64,000 nt of DNA from Begonia masoniana (Eukaryota; Streptophyta; Magnoliopsida; Cucurbitales; Begoniaceae). The stretch covers positions 45,108,209-45,172,208 of the forward strand of contig CM039509.1 of the NCBI GenBank assembly GCA_022432975.1. Direction: 5' to 3'. Under the pieces are notes generated by a model that saw only the letters and a program-made list of their open reading frames with translations, was not told where the DNA came from and did not search any database. Positions 1-15,500 of the stretch are shown in pieces (positions within the stretch are counted from its first letter, which is position 1; every line of letters starts with the position of its first letter). The position numbers were made by a program, and so were the translations under genes.

Positions 1-2
1 CG

Positions 3-134
3 AAGAAGGGGAAGAGATTCAAGGGCTCGTACGGAAACTCGAGGCCGAAGAAGGAGAAAATGATAGAGCGGATTAAGGACAAGGTGGAGGTTCCCAGGTC
101 TACTCCATGGCCTCTCCCTTTCAAGCTCATCTAA
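3..134 (+). CDS. Mitochondrial ribosomal protein bTHX/S31-like, 3' end only
   Basis: The reading frame from base 3 is open to a TAA at 132-134 and gives a 43-residue C-terminus. It starts KKGKRFKGSYGNSRPKK and ends STPWPLPFKLI. The KGKRF-x-GSYGN-x-RPKK block is the hallmark of the small basic bTHX (S31) protein of bacterial-type small ribosomal subunits, and the STPWPLPFKLI tail is what I remember for the plant mitochondrial form. The protein would bind 16S-type rRNA in the mitochondrial small subunit. The N-terminus and targeting sequence lie outside the window. The gene converges on the kinesin gene. Identification rests on remembered family sequence, not a search. Confidence 0.75.
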   Translation, partial: KKGKRFKGSYGNSRPKKEKMIERIKDKVEVPRSTPWPLPFKLI

Positions 135-1560
135 TTTTTGAATGCTTTGTAATTTCACTTCCCATTTTCTGATGCCTCAGTTATTGAGCTCATGGCTGCA
201 GAGAGTTACTCTCGTAGATTCAGAATGTGTACATTAGAAATCGTTTTGATTCCATACTCAGAATTTGATTCGTAACCCATTAATCAGCTGCCAAAGTGTC
301 TGTTTTGTGTTTGATAATCCATCATTTTATCCCTGCTTTGGTCCCCCAGAAAGGAATCTGAAAAAGTAGACAACTTTTCTTGCATCAGATTGAATAGCTT
401 AATTGTAAAAGGGAAAATACTGAAGAGATGGGAGTTCTTATGGGTCAGCATCTTTACTAATTACTACCTGAAATAGATTAAGAGCCGCCTGTATATCGAT
501 CTGATTAGTCCAATCAAATTTCAATGTACATTTTTTCATGAACCTGTTTCTTTTATGTCAAACGTAGGGAAGAACATAGAATAGTAGAGGGTCGGCGATC
601 ATTAGAAATTTTCGAAAAAACACACTACATATTTCAAGGAATGAACCAGCGTCTGATCTTTATTCATGGCAGATAAAGATCCCAGTTTTTTAGCATTCTT
701 CTCGAACCATAGTCATAAGACTACCTCGAACTGCATCATCAACTGCACCACAATCAGTGAAACTTACCAAATGATTTACTAAATCTGTAATACAACCTGG
801 AACATTTGAATGCTACGAGTCCATATGCATAAAAGTGACAGAGAAAGAGATCAATAATAAGCTAAATGGATGGGAAGTTCTCATAACATCACGAGCCACT
901 AGAAAACAAAACGATGAAGTTTCATGTCCCAAGTACTTATTTGCCATTTGTGAGACGAGCTACTTATTTATCACTAATTAATTAGTGTAATAATTAAGAT
1001 ATTTTAATTTATCGATATGTCAATAGGTAAAATAAGACTGTAGAATTATAAACTTATCATTACAATTCCAAATTTGATAGGAACTCAAATCTTGAATGTT
1101 TCATCATTTTGCACTTAATGGTTCCTTCGTTCTTAAATCAAATTGTCACACGGCAGTTCTTGCCGTAAGAAATTTTGGTGTCCTTATTTGTTGAATTTGA
1201 TCAAAATGACAGACTCCAATATGCTGTAAAACGTTAGTTTCTGTTATGTGCACTTGCTTTGTATAGTGCAAAGAAACAGCATCTGATCAGAAAAACTATC
1301 ATTCTCTCCCAATGGAGTTTCATTTAGACAACATTTTATGATCCACGTCCTTCTGTGTGCTGTTTCTTTGAGAGGATGGGTTCTTATTGTTATGCAAAAT
1401 CATAAAACCAAAGTACAATATTTCCCCATCTAAATAAAGTAGGTTTTACGTGAAGAAGATCTGAGTCAGCATGTTTTATTCGATATGGATAGGAAAAGAA
1501 CTCAACTTGGTATTCTTAATAAAATAGATAAATCAGAACCAAGTCAAGATAATATGGATC
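135..1560. other. Intergenic region, no gene seen
   Basis: AT-rich sequence following the S31 stop codon. It presumably starts with that gene's 3' untranslated region. I see no long ORF, RNA gene or transposon end in it. Confidence 0.5.
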
Positions 1561-2687
<1,127 letters not shown>

Positions 2688-3109
2688 ATCGAGACTTACA
2701 TGGGACCTTTTGTGAAAAAATAATTACGGGAGGAAAGAAAATTTACTATGAAGAAAACGAATTACGGATAAGAAACACTGTCCGCTTCTCTATCTGGGCT
2801 AAGATATAACTTAAGTTATCGAATTCTAACCGTTATATCCACCAAAGAGAGGTTATGTAAGCTGTGTGATAGCAAATAACAAACAGGAAGAGACCTCGTC
2901 CTCCTGAGATTGAACTTATGGCACCTAAAAAGGTAAGAGCAGTAAGCAGCGTGAGAATTTCAACTAGCAGAAAAACTGGAAAGAATAGATCGCTTCCTTC
3001 AAATAAGATCATTAATCAAAGAAAGAAAGAAAGTCGTACCAAATTCGGCAACATCAGCTCTATGAAGATCACCTCGATCAGTGTAGTATTGGTCGTGTAT
3101 ATAGAACAC
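2688..3109. other. 3' flank of the kinesin gene
   Basis: About 420 bases between the duplicated flank of the TG array and the kinesin stop codon. It is AT-rich, with no separate gene seen, and probably includes the kinesin 3' untranslated region (read leftwards). Confidence 0.45.
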
Positions 3110-3536
3110 CTAAAGAAGGTCACAGAAAAGATGCCAGGCTCTCCGCTTCATGCGTGGAGGTGGGAAGCTAAGGCCAAACATTCCCTTGAGAGCCTGTCCC
3201 TGCTCACCAAATCTAACAAGCTTTGCAACAATGGCAGCACTCTCAGTGATGTGGTTCATATCTTTAGAGTTGCTCCACAGGCAGTTGGCTAGCTGTAGCC
3301 TCCTGCGTTTTGAGTTCAATGCAATACCCCACTTCTGGAAAAGTCTCTTTCTCTCTTCTTCTGAGAACCTTTTTTTCATCAGCTTATTCAGCATTTCCCT
3401 CTCACGACAAAGATCCTTAGCGCTGTCCCAACAAAGAATATGGCAATTAAGCAAATAAGATCAGACCATAAATAGAAACAACCATAACATCTCAAAACTA
3501 CTCTGGAAGAACGGAGAAATATTCAATTATGTGTCT

Positions 3537-3572
<36 letters not shown>

Positions 3573-6500
3573 TTGACCTTGCAGCCAGAGTTTGAGTCTG
3601 GCCACGACCATCTCCCACAATCTGATTTCCATGCAAAAAAAATTCTTTCAGAGAAGTCAATCTTCTTATCTCCATCTCCAGATAGATGGAATCTGTTTGA
3701 TCACCATTAACAAGTAGGAAAAAATAAGTCCTGTGGACTAATGAGACGTTGCAAGTTTGCCACAGCTCACAAATCATTCTCTGCTGCTTCTCATACTCGT
3801 CTGGCCAATCTGGACGTGTTTCCAATTCTTTCTGCATCAAATCAATTCCATATCCTTTCCCATTCTTTAATAACTTACCCCTTTCTAGCTCTACCTCCAC
3901 CCTCTGCATCAACAAGCGACAACAACAATATAAAGCACAAGAGGTTAGCTATGATATCATTAAAGAATAAAATTCAGTCACTTTTCATAACATCCATCTA
4001 AATAGCACATCCCATTACTTTAGATTACAAGAACGTGCAATTTGGCAGGTATATAGCACTATATTTCATTATTTATTCACGCCTTTGATGTGATCAACAA
4101 CGGTCAACAGTGTGAAAAGTGGCCAAGAAAATCTGTTACATGCTAATCAGTAATCAGGCTCACAGACAAGAAATGGATTAGGATAAATCTCAGAAAGTCA
4201 GATTTAAAAAGGGTAGGTTTTTAAATTCTACGCTATCCAATTAATAATAAATAAGTTTTGTTTTAAATTTCTTATTTATTAGATAATCCTAAATTATGGG
4301 AGTAAGAAGTTAATCTGTAATTTGTATTTTCTTTGATAGATTAAATTTCTCTACCTATAAATTAGGATGTAAATGCTAATTTCAATAATAATGAAAAAAC
4401 AAATGTTCTATCCAAAACATTGCTGTTCGCAAATGGTAGTTAAGAAAATATGCATTTCTTTCAAAAGAAGGGAAAGATCACACTCTTACCTGACCATCAA
4501 CAACAAGTTGCTCCTTAAAGTCAAGTTTAGTCATGTCATTCAGTCCAGCAACAGAAGTATCTAAGCTAGTAATGTCCTCATTCGCTGCAGATTTTTCTCT
4601 CTGACCATCTCCCAAAGAAGATTTGAAGTTAAATCTTGAAAAACTAAAACCAAAAGTTAATGGAGTAATCTTCTTTCCAAAACCTTCTGGCCTTCCAGTA
4701 AAGCCTTTCTCAAAGCTACAAGGCGGCGTGCTTTCTGCTCTTTCTGGGGAAGAAGAACCAGTGACGAGATTAGCCTTACTGCTCCAGCTTCTGTTTCGTT
4801 CATGGCTTCCAGAAGTTGATACATGTCCGGTTTCACCCTGAGGAAGTGATTCTTTTGGATAATCCTCTAATGCACCATTTGACAAACCATTATGATTCTG
4901 ACCCCCTTCTCTAAATTCAATGGCAGGAGTTAGCATAATTTGCTGACTAGTTATATTGTCATTAACAGCCTCCGTCAAAGTCATTGCTACTCCATTTTCA
5001 ATAGTTGATAAAGCAATAGATTCAGTGCTGTTGTCCCTGATTGGTTCCTCTGTCTCAATACATAACACTTCCTTGCAGTCATCAGAATCAAATCTAACAA
5101 ATTTTTGTCCATTAAATTGTAGTGAGGAGGTTCCATCGGTCAAAGAATGGTCTCGGGTGTTCTTCCTATGTTGGTAGCCTGAATCTTTCCTTTTAAAATT
5201 ACTCTCACCGTCTCCATCTGGGTAATGAGGCTTGTTGAACCTTCTTGCACTAACATTTAGACAATGAGTATCAGCCATGCTTGATGACCCTGATGCCGAG
5301 CATTCATCTTTCCATGCATCCCCCACAAGCCATTCTTGATTACTATTATTCCTGACCTGCAAGAACAATGAGAACAGAAAAGTTATAAAAGGGAAAGCAC
5401 GGAAACGAGAATACATGGCTTGAGTCATGATCACATCTAACCATTTGAAGTAAATCCTCCACCCGAGACTGAGCAAGATCCCGTTGCTTAGTAAGCTTTC
5501 TAATCTCCTTTTCCATCTGCAAAACAACACTTCCAACTCAACTCTTAGTTTCTGCACAGTGGTATATAAGCTCAGTAATTGTTTCAGAACTACTAATTAT
5601 TTAGTCAGAAAACATGACAGAAAGTTCGCAACAACAGAATTATGATGAAAGGCTAGGCTTAAAAGAGGATGACTGCCTTTCCAATTTGACTTTACTTATC
5701 TAGACCATTTTGACAGTTCATGATAGGGAAAGCATTAACTTCCATTATTATGTGAATTAAACAAGTTCTGATGTGAGTTGGTGCGACATAAAAAACACAG
5801 CACGACTAATCATAAATAACAAATATATAACATGAAATTAGGCTGAAAACCATAATTTACATGGATAATTAGAGAAAATGGAGATAAGCTAAGAATAATC
5901 CTTTCATATGCTCATGCGCTTAGGTGTAATCCAAAGTCAAAAGAACATTTTAACTGCAATTAAATTTTATTTCAAGTGTTGAACACAGTTTCTGTTCCCT
6001 TGCTAAGCAATTAAGGCAATGACAAAAGTCGAACATGTTTACCAGTGTAAAAACAGATCAAATGAAACAGAGATAGAAACTCTTTCAGCAAAAACAAAAC
6101 TCCGAGCTTTATAAAGAACGTAGAAGTAATTAAACATTCTGTTTGATAGTAATCAACAACCTTTTCAATCTGCAGATCTTTCTTTCTAAGCAAGGCTGTA
6201 TGGTCACTATTTGATTGTATAGGGACAGGAGTTTTCAACTCACACTCCAATCTAGCAAGTTCTCTCTGCAAATGCTTAATCAATGCCTTATCAGACATAA
6301 CTACATTGACTTGTGCTCTAGTAGTCACTTCTTTTGCGCAACATGCAAATAGAAGAGTATTTCTGGTTTGTTCAACATGGCTTCTAGCAGGGCTTAAAGT
6401 GCAGATAATAGCTGTTCTGGCATTGCCACCTAAGCATGGCTGCAGTATGCGTGTCAATTTAGAATCTCTATAATTGATGTGCCCCTGCCTTCCCTTACTG

Positions 6501-9500
6501 CATCAAAGTATAACAATGGGTTAATAAAGTTATATAGCTTATGACTCTCAAAATCATTCAGAAAGAGACCGAGACAAGATTTATGTAGCCCTCTATGTGA
6601 TTGAGAGATTAAGCAGGAAGGAGTGCTGAGACAAGGGTAAAGTTCTCAGATTGATTTATTACTTAAAAAGCAGGCCTTCAAACTGGCATTTACTATTACA
6701 ATGGAAAGAGTTGGATTCTGATCATAAGAGCTTTTACTAACTCATTGAAATACATCATTCAGTTGCTTCGCATACTGCCACACTTGGTTGGAAGAACATT
6801 CCTCAACAAAATTCACCTCAAATTTTCCACAATCCTTATTTTGATAAGCTACTCGCATGTGTTAAATAAAGTCCACATGAAATCATCATATCCTCGCATC
6901 TCATCTCTATGCGAGTTGTCTAATTTTTTTCATCACAATCATTTCAGATAAGTGTACACATACAGGTAATTTGTTTCCTGATTGCTGAAAATACAAAACC
7001 CAAACAATTTAACAAAGATCATATTTCATTTCCAGCACAGTAAAAGTATCTCTATCCTAGTTCTATAAAATAATTCCGAGCACGAGTTGTGACTATGACT
7101 ATAAAGTGACAATTTGCATCATAAATGGATCGAATATGAGTAAAGCTCTAACAGAAAGTCTTTTTTGTTCCCTAGGCAGGAGGAATTCTCCTTTGCAGCT
7201 AAGATTTTATGATGAGCCAGGTGAAAAGAGGAAAATTGTACGTGGAAGTTACAATTTAAGCCCAAGTCAGATGAAAGACAAATCATTCTCAGACCTAAAT
7301 TAAGGTGGACAATAAATAATACTGAGAAAGAAAGCGAAACAACCTTAGTTTGCGAATAACAGTGCCAAGAGTAAGTAAACTGCGATTTATGTGGCACCCT
7401 TCTTTCGATCTTGCACCAGCGGATAATGCCTCAGATGCACGCTCACTACCAGCCAAATCAACAAAATTCTGCCAAGACTTACACCAATGATAAATTACTT
7501 TACTCTATACTTTACATTAAATTTGTCTAGATATTTTTCAAAATAAAAAGTATATCGTAAATGTAGGATCGGTATTTGTCTAAGAGGGGGGTGAATTAGA
7601 CTTTTTAAAACTTAATTTAGTAATTGATATAATTTCTCTCGATTTGGCTAAATGCTAACAGCAGTCAAACAAATAAAGTAAAGAGCAAGAGAGAAATTGA
7701 CACACGAGTTTTAACGTGGTTCGGCTCAACCCAGCCTACGTCCACGCTTCAAGGTTCACCCCTTGAAGATCCTTAACCTTCTCCTCGAGAACAACCAGAT
7801 CGGAATTTCGGGCTCCGATCAACTGCCTTTACACTTCAGGATTATACTTCACGGGCGATAATCCACAGCCTTTACAGATAATTTGAGTTTGTAAAAGAAA
7901 GTACAGACTACACTCTCACAGGATCTAAATCTCAAGTTTGAATAGAGAGAGGTAGACAAAATCAGTACAGAGTATGAATGAGATTCGCAGATTAGGGCTA
8001 AGGATTCAAATTGGCAAAAGTTGTTACTTCGTGCTCTGAGCTCTGCTTAAATACTCTGTATCCTTTTTGCTTCACAGAATTGAATGCTTCTGCTAGAAAT
8101 GGATAAAAGTTACCGTTGGGAAGCATCCGTACTGAAAGCAGATGTCCGTTGCATTTAGGGTCGCTGTTCGTCGTCGCCATTAAAGCTCTGGAGTTAATGT
8201 TGAAAACGACGTCACTGTAGCTTCGCGGCTAATTTGAATTCTGGCGGAAGACGAAACTGTTTTGTAGTCTTGAACCGCCATCGGAAGATGCAACATAAGA
8301 ATCTTGAACCGGCATCGGGTAAGAAAGCGTTAAGCACTTGAACCGGCATCGGATAAGAAATTGTAAAACACTGTCGGATGATTAAATCGTAGATGTCTTC
8401 CGCCTTTGTCGTATAGTGACCGGAAGTGTATTCTGCTTTACTCATCCGTCTTGTCGTTTAGCTATCGGTGAAGAACTTCGTTTTGCTTATCCGCCTTGTC
8501 GTCTAGTGGCTGGAAGAGTAATTCCATTTACTCATCCGCCTTTGTCGTTTAGCGAGCGGTGGAGTACTTTGCTTTGCTTATCCGCCTTGTCGTTTAGTGA
8601 CCGGTAGACTTAGACAATAAACACGACTCCGCTCTTGTCGTTTAGTGACCGGTAGACTTAGACAAAAAACACGATTCCGCTCTTGTCGTTTAGTGACCGG
8701 TAGACAGAATCACTTTGTTAAACACGTTTCAGCTCTGGACACTTAAAACATAAGCATTAAATACTAAAATACCCTTCTTAAGGGTATTTCCAACAGATTA
8801 AAAGCATAATTCATAATTCTCATTTAATAAGCATAATCAAATTACATTATCATATAAACACATCATCAAAAACAAATTTAGACTTAAACATCATTTAAGT
8901 CAACAATCTCCCCCTTTTTGATGATGACAATCTAAAAATTTGATTATATATACTCTCCCCCATAATCCTAGCTCCCCCACAATATATGCATTATATCCAG
9001 TTACAGATGCATACTTTATTCATAACTAGCATTCAGAATTATTACTTGCTAAACACGCTCAATCAAATATGCAATAATGTGCAATCTGTTCAGAACTTAA
9101 TCAAATAAATTTCTCATTCAGTAATAAACCATTCTCCCCCATTGACATTATCAAAAACAGTTGAAGAAACAATGCATTCAACACAGGGGAAAGGAATAGA
9201 AGAGATTAAGAGAAAGTTAGATCAGAGTATATGTAGTAACAAGTAATGTAGTCTGTAAAAGAAGGTTACAACTAAGAACTTAAAAAGCATCACTTTTTGA
9301 AGAAATTTAGATAACGAATCCAAAAGGCTGTCTGAAGCCAAAAAGGAACGTCACGATTTGGACTGAAAAAGGCATCCACAAGAGCTGAACCAGAAGCAAT
9401 GTCACTAGAAAGGAGGGGAGGTTGATAGACGATCATTGCCTGGCAGGGAGAGGGTTCCGGCTGTTGAGCAGCAGATGGAGACGGTCCTTGATAGACCACC

Positions 9501-12500
9501 AGGTCTAGACAGGGAGGTTCAACAGAAGGACCAGTAGAGATATCCATTGGACTAGCTGGCTCCTGAGATGGCTCACGAACAGGAGGAGGATTAAATTGAA
9601 GTTCAGCCTCCTGAAGATCCAAAGGCATCAGACGACTATCTTCGGCAACCTCAGTCCGGAAAAAGGGAAGGACAAATTCTTCAAAGGTAGCTATTGGAAC
9701 ACTTGCAGAGCTAGAGGGAGCAGGGGCCGGAACAGGTTCAGGGGTTAATGCAGTAATTGAAGAACGAAGAGTTTCAAGTTCCTGAACAACCATTCTCCGA
9801 TCAGCATCCAATTGCTGAGTCACTGATCCAAGACCAGTACTAAGAGTGGCAATGGAGGTTGTAAAATCCTTGGTCTGAGTCTCAACTTGAGACTGAAGAG
9901 CCTTAAGGTCACGGGAGAAAATTGTTGTATGCCTGTCCCACTTATGATCCAGTTGACCCCTTTCCACAACAGAAGCTTCATGCAAAGCTGTTTGGAGTTG
10001 ACTGATCTTAGACTCAAAGTCTGACCTTAAATTTTCAAGACCTGTCTTCAACACAGTGAATTGGTCTTCGCTAAGTGTAAGTCTTCGTTGATAAAGAACA
10101 GGAGAGACCGAAGGAGGAGCAGGACGAGGTGCAGGTGGACTTAAAGGAGCAGTTGGACGTAGAGGGGCAGTTGGACTTGGAGGTGGAGATAGTGCTGGAG
10201 CTTCAGGAGTGACTGGGGAAGGTAGAGAGGGAATCAAAGGGGATGTTGGAGGAGAGGATTGACCTACAGGAGATAGAGGGGCAGTAATAGGCAGTGTAAG
10301 CATTAACAGAGAGGAGGAAGGGGCTAAAGGTGGAGAGGATAGTTGGACTGGAGGTGGGATGGAGGATGCCAAAAAGGCATGTGGAGGAGACGTATGTGGA
10401 GCAGATGTTGCCTCAGAGGGATTGGCTGGAGAGTGAGGAGCACGGCGTCGGGCACAATTGGAGGAGGTCGAGTGCGAGTGACCCGAGGACGATGAGGGGA
10501 TACATCAAAGGCAGGGATCTCAGAATCACCACCACCTTCTTGAACAGAGGATTCATCATCCAAAACCACGTTCTGTTTTCCTTTTCGTTTTGCAGCAACC
10601 ATAGCAGTCCGCTGCTTGGACTGATCCAAAACCAATTTCCCTTGACGAGTCCTCTTAATTCCCAACCTAGTCATAGTTTCTTTGGAGTAGTAGCTGGTTT
10701 CTTTGAGAAGGGTAGGATGCTCATCCTCAGGGAATTCAATCTGAATCTGCTGAAAGATCTTCATCAGAAGGAGATTATAGGGAAAGGAGGCAGAGGAGCT
10801 TGAAGAGACACTCTGAATCATTCGTCTCAAAATGATATATCCAATGTCAATCGGGGCCTTCATATAAATGGCATAAAGAATAACCAAATCCATGCTGCTA
10901 ACTTCATCATAATGACCACCCTTTGGTAAGACATTATAGCAGATCATTTGGTGAAAAAGACGAGCTCGAATGTTTAAATTTTTGCTCTTTATGGGATTAG
11001 GAATGTCGTTTGGATCAAGAGTAATTTCTCTTAAAAATTGTTGACCATCTGGAAGTCTGAGAAAAGGAAGATCTTGTCCTATGCCAAAAATTTTCTTGTG
11101 TTGATCCAAATGGGGGGCGCCTAGAATCTCATTAATGAATTGAGAGGTTAGGACTATGTTTTTGCCATGCACATAGCTCGAAATGTTGGCATAATCAGAA
11201 GGATAGCTTAGATTAGCATAAAACATCCTAATGGCAGAGGGGTAAAAGAAAGACTCAACCTCAAACAGCCCTAATAATCCAACATCAGTTAAGGGTTGTA
11301 CAATGTTTAGAGGGACTAACTCGTTAGGAACCATACCACGTCCTGGAATCAACTTCCTATCCTTATAATCGCCGTGGTATCGGATTTCGGCAGCCTCGGT
11401 TAGGAAATAGAGCGATGGCCAACTGTCTGTTCGAGGGAAAACTCGTTCGGGGCGAACATTGTGTTTGGCTTTCTTTTGAGGTGGTGCAGTATCACCTCTT
11501 GACGACGATGCAAGATGATCATCAGCCATTGGAAAGGCTTTGCGATACTCATCAGCCATTTAAAAAAAATTTGAGAAGATGACCTAGAGAGAAGGAGTTT
11601 ACTGGTAGAGAGTTTACAGAAAGGCGCGAAAGATGAAGCGTCTTGGCGAAGACATAGGAATTTAAAAGGACTCACACACTATCGACGAGATGAGGTCACA
11701 CGTGTAAATCCAATAACCTCCGATTGGCGACACGTGACAGCAGATTAGAAAATATATCGCCCGGTCAGTGGAAGATGAATTTCACTTCCGGTGAATAGTA
11801 AGGGGACCGGAAGAAGTGAAAAATAAAGACAGAAACAGATAGGAAATCCTGAGTTTGCTTTAACTTTTCTGATACTTGAGAAGACCTAATCTTAATCTAA
11901 TACCACAGAAGGTTTTCTCATCCAAAGGTTTTGTAAAAATATCTGCTAATTGATCTGCAGAATTAACAAACTCTAAAGAAATATCACCCCTTTGAACGTG
12001 ATCACGAATAAAGTGATATCTGACATCTATGTGTTTTGTTCTAGAGTGTTGAATAAGATTTTTAGAAATGTTAATAGCACTGGTGTTATCACACCGAATA
12101 GGAATCCTTTCATAAAACAGATTGTAATCTTCCAAGGTCTGTTTCATCCAAAGCATTTGAGCACAACAACTGCCTGCAGCAATATATTCACTCTCAGCAG
12201 TTGACAGTGCAACAGAATTCTGTTTCTTAGAATACCAAGACACTAGAGATTCACCCAAAAACTGACATGTGCCACTAGTACTTTTCCTATCAACTAAACT
12301 ACCTGCATAGTCAGAATCTGAGTAGCCAATCAGATCAAAAGAAGTGCCTTTAGGATACCATAATCCTAAGTCAAGAGTCCCACTTAAATATTTGAAAATT
12401 CTTTTGACAGCAGAGAGATGAGACTCCTTAGGGGCAGCCTGAAATCTAGCACAAAGACAAACACTAAAGAGTATATCTGGCCTACTTGCAGTCAGATATA

Positions 12501-15500
12501 GCAGAGAACCAATCATACCACGATATTTCTTAATATCAACATTTATTCCTTTTTCATCTTTATCCAATTTAGTTGTGGTACTCATGGGAGTCTTGGAAGA
12601 CTTGACAGATTCTAAACCAAATTTCTTAAGGAGTTCCTTAATATACTTTTCTTGACAGAAGAAAATTCCATCAAGAGATTGACTAATTTGGAATCCTAAG
12701 AAAAACTTTAACTCCCCCATCATACTCATTTCAAATTCACTTTGCATGAGGGAAGAAAACTCATTACACATGTTGACATTGGTTGATCCAAAAATAATGT
12801 CATCGACATATATTTGAACCAGCAGAATGTCCTTATCCTTTTGCATGGTAAACAGAGTTGAGTCGGTGTTACCCTTTTTGAAATTCCTTTCCTCAAGGAA
12901 ATTCCTCAATCTGTCATACCAAGCTCTAGGAGCCTGCTTAAGACCATACAGAGCTTTCAAAAGTCTATACACATGATTAGGTTTAGCATAGTCTTCAAAT
13001 CCTAGGGGTTGTTCTACATAAACTTCTTCCTGAATATAACCATTTAAGAATGCACTCTTTACATCCATTTGGAAGAGTGTGAAGTTTTTGTAGCAAGCAT
13101 AGGCTAAGAGCATCCTAATGGATTCTAATCTAGCTACGGGTGCAAAGGTTTCCTCAAAATCTATTCCTTCTTCTTGATTGTAACCTTTGGCAACTAGCCT
13201 AGCCTTATTTCTGACTACTATCCCATTTTCATCTAGTTTGTTCTTGTAAACCCATTTAGTTCCAATAATGGGATGATCCTTAGGCCTTGGAACAAGTTCC
13301 CATACCTTGCTCCTTTCAAATTGATTTAGCTCCTCTTGCATAGCTAAAATCCAGTAATCATCACTCTCGGCCTCCTCAAACTTCTTAGGTTCTACTTGAG
13401 ATATAAATGCCACATTGGCACAGAGATTCCTAAGAGAGGATCTAGTCTTAACTCCTAAAGAAGGATCACCTAAAATTTCCTCTATTGAATGATTTCTAAT
13501 ATATTTCCAATCTCTAGGAAGATCTGCAGATTCAGCTTTGACAGGAACTATATCAAGAGAAGTAGAAGAGGGTTCTAAAGGTTTTTCTACTTGAATGGAA
13601 TCAGTAGGTTTTTCTAAGGAAAGAGAATCCAGTTGTTTGTCCAAAGTATCATCCTCATCCACATTGATAATTGGTTGAGGATTCTCAGCAAAGTTCACAT
13701 GCACTGATTCTTCTACAACTAAAGTTCTCTTATTGAAAACCCTATATGCTTTACTGGACAATGAATAACCAAGAAAAATTCCAAGATCGGATTTGGAATC
13801 GAATTTTCCTAGGTTGTCCTTAGTGTTAAGAATGAAGCATTTACTACCAAAGGCTCTAAAATACTTAACAGTAGGTGTTTTGCCATTCCAAAGTTCATAG
13901 GGAGTTTTCTCAAGAATAGGTCTTATGGAGACCCGATTTAGAACATAGCAAGCTGTAGCAACAGCTTCAGCCCATAAGTATTTGGGAAGGGAATTCTCGT
14001 TTAGCATGGTTCGGGCAAGTTCTTGGAGTGATCTATTTTTCCTCTCAACAACACCATTTTGCTGAGGGGTTCTAGGAGATGAAAAGTTGTGCTCAATTCC
14101 ATGTTTGAGACACAGGAGTTCAAATCTTTCATTTTCAAATTCTCCACCATGATCACTACGAATAGCAATAATGGTGAGCTCCTTCTCATTTTGAACCCTT
14201 TTCCTAAAACTAGAGAAGGTGTCAAAAGTCTCATCCTTAGACTTTAAAAAGAACACCCAAGAAAACCTAGAGAAGTCATCTACAATGACAAAAGCATAGA
14301 ATTTTCCTACTAAGCTTGCTATATTAGAAGGACCGAAGAGGTCCATGTGAAGGAGTTGGAGAGGCTTAGAGGTAGAAATTGAATTCTTAGAAGCAAACGA
14401 ACTTTTGATCTGCTTGCCCATTTGACAAGCTTCACAGACTTTATCCTTTTCAAAGGATATCTTAGGGATTCCTCTAACTAAGTTCTCCTTAGTAATCTTA
14501 GCTAAGGTATCCATCCCTACGTGTCCTAATCTCCTATGCCAGATCCAACAGTCATTAGAAGAATTCACAGCAAAACATTTTTCAATACTACAATCAATAT
14601 CATCAATGTCAATGACATAAATATTTTCTTTCCTAAAGCCAGTAAAGAGAATTTTGCCATTTGCAGCATCTTTAATTATGCATGAATCTGATTTAAATAT
14701 TACTTCATAACCTTTGTCACATAATTGACTTATGCTAAGCAAATTGTGTTTTAACCCATCAACTAATAAAACATTTTCTATAACAGAATTGATAGGGTTA
14801 CCTATGTTGCCAATGCCAACAATTTTGCCCTTTTGGTTTCCACCAAAAGTGACACTGCCCTTTTTCTTGTTGACAACAGCAAACTTGGTTGAGTCTCCCG
14901 TCATATGCCTTGAACAACCACTGTCAAGGTACCACTGATTCTTCCCAGGAGAGCTGCCAACCTGCAAAACAGTGATCAAGTAGTCTTCTTAGGTAGAGAT
15001 GTTGCCAGCCCGCCCGCTCGGCCCGCTACAGTAGCTAGCCGAGCTGGCTCGGCTCGCTACTGTAGCGGGCCGAGTCTGGCTCGGTCCCCTTAGGCGGGCC
15101 GAGCTGAGCCTAAAATTTCAGCTCGCGAGCCCGCCAGGAACCAGGCCAAACGAGCGGGCTAACGAGCCGGCTCGTTAGCCCGGCGAGCCAGCCCGCCTCA
15201 GCCCGCCCCCCAGCCCGCCCCTCCCCCTTCCCTTCCCAGTTCCCCCTCAGCCCTGCCTCACCCATGACCCGATCGTCGACGAAGGGAGAAGAGACCGTCT
15301 AGATCGTCGCTGTTCTTCTGCGCAGAAGGTGCTGACCAATCGGGTCTCAGCCTTCTCCGGTGAAGACATTCGTCTTCCGTTCACAGATCACTGAACCTCA
15401 GACAGAGTCTCTACCTCGCACTCTTCGCCGATCTGCTTTCTCCGACCGTGAAGAAGAGATCGCCGACAGATCCGAACCTCCGTCGCCGCATGCCCAGCCA

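Noticed and set aside
7998..8445. Small ORFs of 60 and 77 codons, repeated at 18180-18627
   Set aside because: They occur in both LTRs simply because the LTRs are copies; no similarity or coding signs.
10324..11559. Calling the extra retroelement ORF a functional envelope gene
   Set aside because: No signal peptide, membrane segment or fusion motif is visible; only its position matches the Sirevirus env-like ORF.
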